From assembly GCF_900110775.1 (NCBI RefSeq), contig NZ_FOEP01000017.1, positions 31,009 to 95,008 of the forward strand: a stretch of DNA of 64,000 nt. Reading direction: 5' to 3'. Of the stretch, positions 18,034 to 26,655 are shown one piece after another. Origin of the DNA: Thalassovita taeanensis (GTDB lineage Bacteria > Pseudomonadota > Alphaproteobacteria > Rhodobacterales > Rhodobacteraceae). Numbering within the stretch: the first letter of the stretch is position 1; each line of letters begins with the position of its first letter. The position numbers were made by a program, and so were the translations under genes. Below the pieces are notes generated by a model. It was not told the DNA's origin, did no database searches, and was given only the letters and a program-made list of their open reading frames with translations.

Positions 18034-18714
18034 TTGAAGAATCTTGTGACCAGTTCTCCCGCGCCTGACCGCGACGCTTTCGAAGCGGATTTCATCTACG
18101 GGCCAAGGCGGCGTGAGCGCTTCGCCTGGTTCGTCGCGGCGGCAGGCGTGCTGGTCGGCGTGGCCGGCATGGTCGCGGGTGCGAGCCTCTTTCCCCTCAA
18201 ATCGACCGAGACCTTCGTGGTCGTGGTCGATAAGGAAACCGGCGAGATGGATCGGGTCGCCGCAGTTCAGGCACTGACGCTCTCGGAAAGCGACGCCATC
18301 ATCCAGGCCAATCTCGTAGCCTATGTGGATGACCGCGAGACCTATGACCTGACCGATGGCGAGCAACGCATCAACTCGGTGCTCGATCGTTCGGGCGGCG
18401 ATGCCGCGCGCACGCTGCGCGATCTCTGGTCCTCCACCAACGAGGACTACCCGATCACCGTCTATGGCCGCGACGCCAAGATCGAAGTCGTGATCAAATC
18501 GGTGAACCAGATCGAGCGCGGCGTGGCCCAGGTCCGCTTCACCCGCACGCTGCGCCGTCCCCGCGACACCCGCACCGTCACCCGGTCTTACGTCGCAACC
18601 GTCGGCTACGACTTCCAACCCGAAACCCGCCAGCGCCTTCAGGACGTCTGGGCCAACCCCTTGGGCTTCGTGGTGACCTCCTACCGCGTCGACGCCGAGA
18701 CCCTGGAGAACTGA
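18034..18714 (+). CDS. virB8: VirB8-like core protein
   Basis: Bitopic inner-membrane protein that nucleates the channel, 226 residues. It has a short cytoplasmic N-terminus with PRRRERFAWF, one membrane helix (about 31-53), then the periplasmic VirB8 domain (STETFVVVVDKETGEMDRV... and VRFTRTLRRPRDTRTVTRSY). The listed start is a TTG at 18034; a GTG at 18046 four codons later is equally possible because no clear ribosome site separates them. It ends 5 bp before virB9. Confidence 0.92.
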   Translation: MKNLVTSSPAPDRDAFEADFIYGPRRRERFAWFVAAAGVLVGVAGMVAGASLFPLKSTETFVVVVDKETGEMDRVAAVQALTLSESDAIIQANLVAYVDDRETYDLTDGEQRINSVLDRSGGDAARTLRDLWSSTNEDYPITVYGRDAKIEVVIKSVNQIERGVAQVRFTRTLRRPRDTRTVTRSYVATVGYDFQPETRQRLQDVWANPLGFVVTSYRVDAETLEN

Positions 18715-18719
18715 CCAAG

Positions 18720-19454
18720 ATGAAATCCCTGCCCGCGCTCCTCACCACGTTTCTCCTAGCGCTTGCTCTTCCTGTTGCAGCCCTCGCCGAGGCCACGCCG
18801 CAAGGCGGCCCGCTCGACATCCGCATCCGCACCGCCGTCTATAACGAAAACCAGGTCTACCGGATCGAAACCGATCTCAGACATTCGACGACGATCCATT
18901 TCGGGGCGGGGGAACGCTTCGAGGCGGTGATCGTCGGCGACACCGAAAGCTTCCAGGTCGACCCGATCCCGGAGCTCGGCAACGTGCTGACCATCAAGCC
19001 GCATGTGGCCAATGCCTCGACCAACATGACGGTGATCACCAACCGCCGCACCTATTCCTTCCATTTGCGCGAAGGTTCGATCCCGAACCGGACCGGCATG
19101 TTCTTCGAAATCCGCTTCCGCTACCCCGATGAGGAACGCCGCGCGGCGGGTGCTACCCAGCCCAAAGGCTTCGAGGCACCGCGCAACTATAACTACCGCG
19201 TCTCGGGCGAGGGGGATTTCCGCCCCAGCCATATCTACGACGACGGGCGCTACACGTACTTCGTCTTCCCGGAAAACGCCCGTCAGCCCGCCCTCTTCAA
19301 GGCCGATGACCAGGGCCGCGAGCGCACGGTCAACTGGACGCAGGCAGGCAACACCGTCCGGGTGCTTGGGGTGAACACCTACTGGACGCTGCGCATCGGC
19401 GATGAGGCGATCTGCGCCTGGCGCGACGAAAGCGCGATCTATGTGAGCAACTGA
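18720..19454 (+). CDS. virB9: VirB9-like outer-membrane core protein
   Basis: Periplasmic/outer-membrane core subunit, 244 residues, with a signal peptide ending AALAEATPQ. The VirB9 pattern is clear: an N-terminal beta domain (YNENQVYRIETDLRHSTTI, then FGAGE), and a C-terminal domain with NYNYRVSGEGDFRPSHIYDD and TYFVFPENARQPALF. It forms the outer ring with VirB10 and a VirB7-type lipoprotein. Two bases separate it from virB10. Confidence 0.95.
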   Translation: MKSLPALLTTFLLALALPVAALAEATPQGGPLDIRIRTAVYNENQVYRIETDLRHSTTIHFGAGERFEAVIVGDTESFQVDPIPELGNVLTIKPHVANASTNMTVITNRRTYSFHLREGSIPNRTGMFFEIRFRYPDEERRAAGATQPKGFEAPRNYNYRVSGEGDFRPSHIYDDGRYTYFVFPENARQPALFKADDQGRERTVNWTQAGNTVRVLGVNTYWTLRIGDEAICAWRDESAIYVSN

Positions 19455-19456
19455 CC

Positions 19457-20881
19457 ATGGCCGATCAAACCCCTCCCGACCTTCAGAACCGCCTCGATCA
19501 ATTCAGCCAACGCGGTAAATCCAAACGCCGGGGCAACAGTCTCGGGGTTGCTGCGCTCGCCGCAGCCCTCGCCTTTGGCGGGGCTGGGGTGGCGTATTTC
19601 TTGGCCACCGGGTTGCAGGAGGGCGACAGCGCGCTTGAGACCTCCGATGTCGAGACCTTCCAGGACCGCCGCCCCGGCACCGGCGGGCGGCTGGAGTTTC
19701 CACCCGACGAGACCGAGCAACGGGTCAATGACGCACTGATCGCCGTCGAGGAAGCGCTCGATGTGCCCGCCGTCCCAGCCCCGGAACCAAGTGCCGAGGT
19801 ATTGGCCGAGATCGCCAAGCTCCGCGAGGCGCTGGCCGCCAGCCAGGCCGCGCGCGACTCGGAGATCCAGTCCGCTGTTGCCGACCTGCGTGAAGCCTTC
19901 GACGAACAGAAGGCGGCGCTTGAAGCGACTCTCGCCGCCAAGGAAGTCGAGCTGGCCAACCTGCAGCGCCAGACCGAGACCCGCATCGAAGGCCTGCAGG
20001 CCATGCTCGATGCCGAACGGGCGCAGCGTGAGGGGCTCGAGGCCGAGCTCGACCGCGAAGGGCTGATTGCGGATCGGCGTCTTCTCGAAGAACGCCGCCG
20101 ACAGGAAGAGGAACAGCGTCAGCGCGAGGCTGAACGGGTCGCCGAGGAGCTTCTGACCGCGCAAATCAAATCCCCCGCCGTGGTCTATGCCGACGGTCCG
20201 CGGGGTGGCCAAAGTGGCGCGGCGGTGGCCGATCCTGCTGCCGCTGGCACTGGCGGGCCAGCCCTCTCGGGCAATGAGCAGTTCCTGCAGAGTGCGCGAC
20301 CGCTCGAGGTGCAGGAGGCCGCCCGCCTCACCCATCCCGAGCGCACCCTGACCCAAGGGTCCGTCATCCAGGCCGCGCTCCAGACCGCCATCAACAGCGA
20401 TCTGCCGGGCTCCGTCGTCGCGGTCGTCTCCGAACCGGTCCCGGCGTTTTCCGGGGACCGGATCCTGATCCCCCGGGGCTCCCGCCTTTTTGGCCAATAC
20501 CGCTCCGGGATCGAGATGCACCAGAAGCGCATCCTTATCCTCTGGACCCGCGTGCTGACACCGGACGGCACCTCGATGGAAATCGCCGCCGTGGGCGGAG
20601 ACCAACTCGGCCGCTCGGGCCTGACCGGTCCTGTTGACACCAAGTTCGCCGAGCGCTTCGGTGGGGCGGCGTTGATTTCCGTGATCGGGGCGGCACCCGC
20701 CGTGGCGGCGGAGAGTGCCAGCAATGAAACCACCAGCATCGTCTTGGGCGATGTCGGCAGCGATCTGCAGGACGCGGTCGGGTCCGTCATCGCCGATCAG
20801 GTCTCGATCACACCCACGATCTATGTCGATCAGGGCGCCTCGGTCACCGTGCTCGTGGATCGGGATGTGGTGATTTACTGA
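19457..20881 (+). CDS. virB10: VirB10-like energy-sensing channel protein
   Basis: A 474-residue protein spanning both membranes: basic cytoplasmic N-terminus, one membrane helix (about 28-50), a long coiled-coil and linker region rich in Glu/Ala/Arg (about 100-240), and the C-terminal VirB10 beta-barrel domain (RTLTQGSVIQAALQTAINSD, then GDRILIPRGSRLFGQY and WTRVLTPDG). The central part is a coiled coil rather than the usual Pro-rich stretch. Its stop shares a base with the virB11 start. Confidence 0.95.
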   Translation: MADQTPPDLQNRLDQFSQRGKSKRRGNSLGVAALAAALAFGGAGVAYFLATGLQEGDSALETSDVETFQDRRPGTGGRLEFPPDETEQRVNDALIAVEEALDVPAVPAPEPSAEVLAEIAKLREALAASQAARDSEIQSAVADLREAFDEQKAALEATLAAKEVELANLQRQTETRIEGLQAMLDAERAQREGLEAELDREGLIADRRLLEERRRQEEEQRQREAERVAEELLTAQIKSPAVVYADGPRGGQSGAAVADPAAAGTGGPALSGNEQFLQSARPLEVQEAARLTHPERTLTQGSVIQAALQTAINSDLPGSVVAVVSEPVPAFSGDRILIPRGSRLFGQYRSGIEMHQKRILILWTRVLTPDGTSMEIAAVGGDQLGRSGLTGPVDTKFAERFGGAALISVIGAAPAVAAESASNETTSIVLGDVGSDLQDAVGSVIADQVSITPTIYVDQGASVTVLVDRDVVIY

Positions 20882-21858
20882 TGGAGCAGGCGTCACCAGC
20901 CTCATACCTCGAGCGCTATCTCGACCCGTTCCGCGACCTTCTAAGGCGTGACGACGTGGTCGAGATCGCGATCAACCCGGACGGCAAGGTCTGGCTCGAG
21001 GTCGCGGGCGACGCCACCATGCGCCACGAAGGCCAGACCGTGGACCGGACCACAGCCCACAACATGGCCCAGACCATCGTCGGCGATGCCAAGGCCCGCG
21101 TCTCTGAAAAGAACCCCCTCGTCTCCGGCAAGGTGGAATATGCAGGCCGCCCTCTCCGGGTCCAGGTCGCCGTACCGCCCGCCATCGATCGCGGGGCCTC
21201 CATCACGATCCGCCTCTTCGCCTCGGGCAGCGTCCGGGACTATGCCCCGACCTATCTCTTCGGCAAGGCCGTCTCTCTCGATACCCTCCGCGCCGAGAAG
21301 ATGAAAAACATTGCCTCCCTCGCCGAAGAAAACCTTGAGGCCGCGCTACAGACCTTGATCGAGGCCCGGCTCAACGTCCTGATCAGCGGCGGCACCTCGA
21401 CCGGCAAGACCACCTTCGCCCGTCACCTCCTGACCCATGTGAGCGAGCACGAGCGGCTCATCACTATCGAAGACGCCTTCGAGCTGTTCCCAGGACAGCC
21501 GAACACCGTTGCCCTCCTGGCCGACCGCAGCGCCGGGTCGCAACGCAGCGCCAACGCCCTCTTGCAGGCCTCCCTTCGCATGCGCCCCGACCGGATCATC
21601 GTCGGCGAGCTGCGCGGTGCCGAAGCCCTGACCTATCTCGAAGCGATCAACACCGGCCACGGCGGGTCGGTCTCGACGATCCATGCCGAGACCGCCGAAC
21701 TCGCCATCGACCGGTTGGCGATCATGGTGCTGCAGGCCGGGACACCGCTGACTTTCGCCGAGGTGCACGAGTACATCCGGAAGTCGATCGATGTGATCGT
21801 GCAGCTTGGGCGGGCCGAGGGGAAACGGGGGATTACGGAATTCTATTTGCCAGGCTGA
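20881..21858 (+). CDS. virB11: VirB11-like secretion ATPase
   Basis: Hexameric traffic ATPase of 325 residues that switches the machine between pilus building and DNA transfer. Seen: Walker A GGTSTGKTT (170-178), the Asp box region LITIEDAFEL, Walker B LRMRPDRIIVGELRG and the His box GHGGSVSTIHA. It is the last gene of the virB operon; the usual next gene, virD4, is displaced to the opposite strand beyond a five-gene insertion. Confidence 0.96.
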   Translation: MEQASPASYLERYLDPFRDLLRRDDVVEIAINPDGKVWLEVAGDATMRHEGQTVDRTTAHNMAQTIVGDAKARVSEKNPLVSGKVEYAGRPLRVQVAVPPAIDRGASITIRLFASGSVRDYAPTYLFGKAVSLDTLRAEKMKNIASLAEENLEAALQTLIEARLNVLISGGTSTGKTTFARHLLTHVSEHERLITIEDAFELFPGQPNTVALLADRSAGSQRSANALLQASLRMRPDRIIVGELRGAEALTYLEAINTGHGGSVSTIHAETAELAIDRLAIMVLQAGTPLTFAEVHEYIRKSIDVIVQLGRAEGKRGITEFYLPG

Positions 21859-22332
21859 TATCTACTTCCTACAAGATGCGCAGATTCCGCTTAATCGTTG
21901 GGGCCGCGAGAATACGACCTTGGTCGGCGGAAAGCGGAAGTGTGCTGCGAGGGTTTCAACGCCCACTTCAGGGACGAACTGCTCACCGGCGAGATCTTCA
22001 CAACGTCGCGAGAGTCTCAAATCTTAAACGAACGATGGCGTCGCCATTATGATACGGTCGAATCGCACAGCGCTTTGTGTTGCTGCCCGCCAACGCCAAT
22101 AGCATTGTTTCAATAGACCAAAGACTTACCATGGCCTACTGTACAGACTGGACCACTTGGTGAGGGTATTCCAGCGTGATCGGCAAATAATCGAAACACT
22201 GCAAACCAATTTAGGGGGCTTAGCGGTAAAAATGCGCGAACAGAACATAGCATACGAAGCGTTGGATGCAATTCCTGCACAGTTGGCCTCACGTCGATGC
22301 TTTAGCATGACACAGCAATCAACGGTCTTGAT
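21859..22332. other. Non-coding junction between virB11 and the GTPase system
   Basis: 474 bp without a believable gene. Its base composition shifts from the GC-rich virB genes towards the lower-GC island that follows. It probably holds the promoter of the island and marks the left boundary of the insertion; no obvious terminator, att core or IS end is visible. Confidence 0.5.
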
Positions 22333-23631
22333 ATGCTGATCCTGCATCTTTCAGATATTCACTTCAAGAACGGCGAAGCGGGTTCGCCCATGGATCAAGA
22401 CCACCATGTACGCACCGTTCTGCTGCGTGATCTTCGCCAACAATGCGAAACAATAGGTGCGACACCAGACGTAGTTCTTGTATCAGGCGACATCGCCTAT
22501 GCAGGTGATGCAGACGAATACGATTTCGCCCAAAAATGGCTTGAACAAGTCTGCGAGACGGCTGGGTGCGATACGAGCACTATAATGGTCATTCCAGGCA
22601 ACCATGACGTTCAGCAAACCATAACCAAAAAACACTTAGTTCAAGCTATTCACAATGACATTAAAGCGACCGCAGATTCGAAGCTTCTGCCAGGGAAGCT
22701 CGCCCAGCTTCTCAACGATGAAGACAGTCGTGATTGGTTATATCGGTCAATTGAGAACTACAATGATTTTGCAACACAGTATTTTTGCGATCTACTGCCT
22801 CCCGACAGAACAACAGTCGAACGGCGCTTTGAGCTGAACGACGGGTCGACCCTTTGCATCACCGGCCTGAACTCCGCGTTTGTCTCAAGTCAAAACGATA
22901 AGGAAAGATCGCTTTATGTTGACCCGTCCGCGCAAAGAATAACTCATGAGGATGGGGTGACGCATGTGGTCATGTGCCACCACCCGTACAATTGGCTGGC
23001 GAATGGCCAACAACTTGAAGACCATTTGAACGTAGTTTCAAAAATCCAGATCTTCGGCCACGAGCATACCAATCGTGTAGTATTGGGCCGCGACTGGATT
23101 AGAGTCGCTGCAAGCGCAGCGCATCCCGATAGGCGAGAGGATGGCTGGGAGCCGGGTTACAATCTTCTGGAGCTATCAGTCGATACTGAAAGCAACAAAC
23201 GTACCCTCGATATAAAAGCTCATATCAGAGTCTGGCAAAATCGACCGACGCAGTTTGTCCCTAAAATGGACGGAGCTGCTGATCATTTCAGTCAATCGAT
23301 TGCCTTGGAGGCTTGGACCGCTCCCCAAACGCCATCAAAAAGTGATAACGTGGCTGAGGCTTCGCCGGTTCCGGACGGAACGGTGATTGAGGAGGACGCC
23401 TCCATGACTTCGTTACGAACACTCAGCATCCGGTACTTCAAACTAACTTTCAGCAAGAAGCTGGAGATTGCGGGCAGCCTCGATCTCTTTGAAGAGGCGG
23501 ACACCAAGCTGCCCGACCACGAACGCTTCCGTCGGGTCTTGCTCCGGGCTCGTGAACGCGATCTACTTGATGAACTCAAGGCCGCAATTGATGCAGCCAC
23601 TCCTGCAAAACTACCGGAACAAGAACAATGA
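22333..23631 (+). CDS. Calcineurin-like metallophosphoesterase with C-terminal adaptor domain
   Basis: Predicted two-metal phosphoesterase of 432 residues: LHLSDIHF (Asp8, His10), VSGDIAYAGD (Asp53), IPGNHD (89-92), MCHHP and FGHEHTN give the complete active site. After about residue 340 a second helical domain starts (LRTLSIRYFKLTFSKKLEI, ending ERDLLDELKAAID) that resembles the short adaptor domains linking effectors to GTPase-based conflict systems. It heads a five-gene operon, overlapping the next gene by 4 bp. Target could be a nucleotide, nucleic acid or phosphoprotein; the sequence does not say. Confidence 0.8.
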   Translation: MLILHLSDIHFKNGEAGSPMDQDHHVRTVLLRDLRQQCETIGATPDVVLVSGDIAYAGDADEYDFAQKWLEQVCETAGCDTSTIMVIPGNHDVQQTITKKHLVQAIHNDIKATADSKLLPGKLAQLLNDEDSRDWLYRSIENYNDFATQYFCDLLPPDRTTVERRFELNDGSTLCITGLNSAFVSSQNDKERSLYVDPSAQRITHEDGVTHVVMCHHPYNWLANGQQLEDHLNVVSKIQIFGHEHTNRVVLGRDWIRVAASAAHPDRREDGWEPGYNLLELSVDTESNKRTLDIKAHIRVWQNRPTQFVPKMDGAADHFSQSIALEAWTAPQTPSKSDNVAEASPVPDGTVIEEDASMTSLRTLSIRYFKLTFSKKLEIAGSLDLFEEADTKLPDHERFRRVLLRARERDLLDELKAAIDAATPAKLPEQEQ

Positions 23632-24725
23632 GGGCAGACATGCAGCAACTCGAACTTGCAGATTGCTACGGACATGCGGGCCTTTCGCCTGACGCCGCAA
23701 ACATCCCGCTACGCATCGAACCATTTAAGACGATTGCGGCGAATCTAACGCGGCCGCAGATCATCGACGCTGTGCGTGCGTATTTTGGCCTGCCAATGCG
23801 CAAAGACACCGGATGGCTTTCGGATCCGATATCAGAGGCTGATGAAGCCTTTTCGATGGTTACCAACAAAAATGAAATAGCCATTCTAGCAATGGCCCTT
23901 ATTGCTCACCAGATACGAGAGGAGGACGATCAGTTTACAGCACTGGTCTTCCTTGTCGCAAATGCCTTTGGGCACCGCAAAGCAGAGGTCTACCCTCAAT
24001 TTGTCGAAATCATTAAGGCTGCGGCGAACGACTTGGCACTTTCAACCCGTAGCTCGCTCGATATCAAACTGATCCGTGCAAAATCCTTGAACAAAGACTT
24101 AGGTGGCTCAGCGGAAGAACTCGTTCCGCAGAATGACTTTCCCAGCTTCAATCGCGTTCTAAAAGAGCTCAATATCGATGGCCACGAGATGGTCAAACAT
24201 CTTGCTCAGCAAATGAATACGGCGCTTAGCCCAATGAAGTCAGAGATCGCCAGACTGCGTGAAGAAACGGACATGTTGTGGTGGTTAGTTGGTGGCGAGA
24301 GCCGCCTTGTTGATGAGTCATACGCAGACATGAAACCAGGGCGAGCAGCATTTCTAATCGGATCAGAGCTTGCCAAACTGTCTCGTACACACCTCGGTCC
24401 AAGAGCAGGGACGTTTCTCATGAACAAGGCGCTCCGCGAGGGTCGAACTGACAAGCCGTCGAAAATCAAGATAGAAGCTATCCCCAAACTGTTTACCCTT
24501 GAAGAATTATCGGACGTCACTCCCAACAGCACGATTGCTGATGTTCGAGATTTATGCAGCGTCAACAATGCGATTTCCCGGGCAAGCGAAGTTGGCTCTC
24601 AAACCGCATGGAAAAAAATGTATGGAAATGACGGAAGCCTGTCAGAAACAGCTGCCTTTTCGCCGAGTGAGCTAGCCAATCAGAGTTTCCGCGAATTCCT
24701 TCTCCTGAACGCGCTTTCAAGCTGA
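23628..24725 (+). CDS. GTPase-associated system helical (GASH-like) protein
   Basis: A 365-residue, mostly helical protein with no enzymatic motif. It starts inside the stop of the phosphoesterase gene (ATGA). The C-terminal half (from about residue 210, EIARLREETDMLWWLVGG, to residue 300) resembles the helical domain named for GTPase-associated conflict systems, where it is thought to bridge GTPase and effector. The assignment rests on recollection of that family plus the neighbouring double-GTPases and GAP1 protein. Confidence 0.65.
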   Translation: MRADMQQLELADCYGHAGLSPDAANIPLRIEPFKTIAANLTRPQIIDAVRAYFGLPMRKDTGWLSDPISEADEAFSMVTNKNEIAILAMALIAHQIREEDDQFTALVFLVANAFGHRKAEVYPQFVEIIKAAANDLALSTRSSLDIKLIRAKSLNKDLGGSAEELVPQNDFPSFNRVLKELNIDGHEMVKHLAQQMNTALSPMKSEIARLREETDMLWWLVGGESRLVDESYADMKPGRAAFLIGSELAKLSRTHLGPRAGTFLMNKALREGRTDKPSKIKIEAIPKLFTLEELSDVTPNSTIADVRDLCSVNNAISRASEVGSQTAWKKMYGNDGSLSETAAFSPSELANQSFREFLLLNALSS

Positions 24726-24742
24726 GCGGGGGGAAGGACGTT

Positions 24743-25786
24743 TTGGAAGATCAAATTTGTAGTAATCCTGACTGCCAAATTGGTGAGAATGGCTCCTGTC
24801 TTCAGGGTCATAACCCGGTGAAGTCGTGTCCGAACTTCGGGAAACCGGCTGTGAAAGCTCGTCCGGCCGATAGCACTGAAACGGATGAGGCCCCTATTTC
24901 AGAGGAGACTAAGTCTGCCAAGGTACGTCTGCCGAGGGGAGAACCTTTCACGCAAGAAGACGTGAATGTGCATTTGCTCAAACGACCGGCTCAAATGGTT
25001 GCGATCGTAGGTGACACCTCCAGTGGAAAATCAACTCTCATCTGTTCAATTTATGCTCGATTTCACCGAGGTCCATTTGCTGACCGTGTCTTTGCGGGTA
25101 GTGGTACATTGACAGCGTTTGAGGAAGTTGGTCACTACGCGAGAGCAAGTTCAGGGATGGATCGCCCAGATACACCTCGCACATCTCTTTCTCAGGGTCT
25201 TCAGTTTTTTCACCTTGCGACATCGCCTGCAAATGAGCCGACACAGACAGCCGACCTCTTTCTTTCCGATCGTGCCGGAGAGAGCTACAGGGAAGGCCTC
25301 GACACGCCCGCACATTTGTACGACCTACAAGAGATAAGGCTCGCAAGAACCGTCGCAGTGTTGATTGATGGTGCCCGCCTTATACGACCGGAAGAACAGC
25401 ATGAGGTCCTCGATACTGCCCGCCAGTTGGTGCGCGCCATGGTGGATTCAGGTACGCTTTCGACAGCACAGCACCTCCAAGTCATCCTGACCAAACGGGA
25501 CGACATCGAAAGAGCAGGTAACGTAGAACAAACCGTCGCGCGAGTTCAAGCAACAGTCGAGCGGATTGCTCAGGATTTTGGGAACCGTCTGGCGTCTGTG
25601 ACACTTTTCGAGATCGCAGCGCGCGATCCGCAAAGCCAGTTTGAACAAGCACATGGTTGTGACGTTCTCCTTCAGTCTTGGCTCAGCGCGAAGGAGCCGG
25701 ACCCAGTTCGCGTCCCGCCGATCAAAGCAATCAATACAAGGTTCGATCTTCTCGCAGAAAACCGAGAATTCGGAGAGATCTCATGA
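24743..25786 (+). CDS. Double-GTPase 2 family protein
   Basis: A 347-residue TRAFAC-type GTPase. An N-terminal cysteine cluster (C6, C11, C19, C29; ending KSCPNFGK) looks like a zinc ribbon. The P-loop is GDTSSGKST (90-98), followed by the family's FAGSGTLTAFE stretch, a DRAGE switch II-like motif (SDRAGESYREG) and the base-recognition TKRD (LTKRDDIERA). The start is TTG at 24743, supported by GGGGGGAAGG about 6 bases upstream. Its stop overlaps the next start by 4 bp. In the described double-GTPase systems this partner acts with double-GTPase 1 as a regulatory switch. Confidence 0.75.
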   Translation: MEDQICSNPDCQIGENGSCLQGHNPVKSCPNFGKPAVKARPADSTETDEAPISEETKSAKVRLPRGEPFTQEDVNVHLLKRPAQMVAIVGDTSSGKSTLICSIYARFHRGPFADRVFAGSGTLTAFEEVGHYARASSGMDRPDTPRTSLSQGLQFFHLATSPANEPTQTADLFLSDRAGESYREGLDTPAHLYDLQEIRLARTVAVLIDGARLIRPEEQHEVLDTARQLVRAMVDSGTLSTAQHLQVILTKRDDIERAGNVEQTVARVQATVERIAQDFGNRLASVTLFEIAARDPQSQFEQAHGCDVLLQSWLSAKEPDPVRVPPIKAINTRFDLLAENREFGEIS

Positions 25787-26655
25787 GCCAAAAACAGCAC
25801 GTTATACTTGGATACCCGGACTCTGGCAAAACAACCTTTCTGGCTGCCCTTTGGCACATCCTAGATGCTGGCAGTGCTTCATCGATCCTTCTCGATAAGA
25901 TTTCCGGTGACGTACGATACTTAAATGAAATCAAGCGAATCTGGTTGAAGTGCGAGCAAGTTCCGCGAACGCTCACCTCAAGTGAGGAACTGGTTGAAAT
26001 GCATGTTCGCGATGCAACGACCAGCAACAGGTCCGTACTTCGGCTGCCCGATTTCTCAGGTGAGACGTTCCTGTCACTTATTGCCGATCGCGAGTGTGAA
26101 GAGGATTTTGTGTCGATCCTCCAGGACTCGGACGGCATTCTGTTCTTCGTCAACGCGGATCGCGCGAACGATGCGCTATTTGTGACTGACTTCCACTTCC
26201 CAGATGAAGGTTCTGAACCCGAGCAAGACATAGCCTCCGAACGAGGCGAGGCTGCCGAATCTGATAGAGTTGTAGATTTTGATCCGCGCAGAATGCCCGA
26301 GCAAACCCGGATCATTGATATCTTACAGATCTTACAGGCACCGGTTCTCCGGAAAGGACGCCGTAGGCTCGTTATTGCGATCTCGGCATGGGACGTGGTC
26401 GCGGCTGACGAAGTTGAACCGTCAGAGTGGCTTGCGCGTGAGATGCCTATGTTGGCGCAATATCTCGAAACCAATTCAGAATTATACGATGTTCGCCACT
26501 GCGGGATATCTGCGCAAGGAGGGTCATTCGAAGGAGCGGCACGAAATCAGCTCCTCGCTGTCGATCCCGCTAACCGGGTGCAGTGTCGCTGGGATGAAAA
26601 AACTACGAATGACATTACACTTCCATTGACTTGGCTGAACGACGATGACGCGTAG
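25783..26655 (+). CDS. Double-GTPase 1 family protein
   Basis: A 290-residue TRAFAC-type GTPase beginning MSQKQHVILG, with P-loop GYPDSGKTTF (10-19), a switch-like LPDFSGETFLS and an ISAWDVV motif where NKxD would be expected. The start at 25783 overlaps the preceding stop (ATGA); an open frame further upstream lies inside the previous gene. The final 11 bp overlap GAP1. It likely pairs with the preceding GTPase. Confidence 0.75.
   Translation: MSQKQHVILGYPDSGKTTFLAALWHILDAGSASSILLDKISGDVRYLNEIKRIWLKCEQVPRTLTSSEELVEMHVRDATTSNRSVLRLPDFSGETFLSLIADRECEEDFVSILQDSDGILFFVNADRANDALFVTDFHFPDEGSEPEQDIASERGEAAESDRVVDFDPRRMPEQTRIIDILQILQAPVLRKGRRRLVIAISAWDVVAADEVEPSEWLAREMPMLAQYLETNSELYDVRHCGISAQGGSFEGAARNQLLAVDPANRVQCRWDEKTTNDITLPLTWLNDDDA

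Noticed and set aside
19439..20905. 488-codon minus-strand frame opposite virB10
   Set aside because: Antisense shadow; low-complexity Gly/Asp/Leu composition and complete overlap with a clear VirB10.
21859..22332. Insertion-sequence end or att site at the left edge of the GTPase island
   Set aside because: No inverted terminal repeat, direct duplication or transposase fragment could be found on comparing both island edges.
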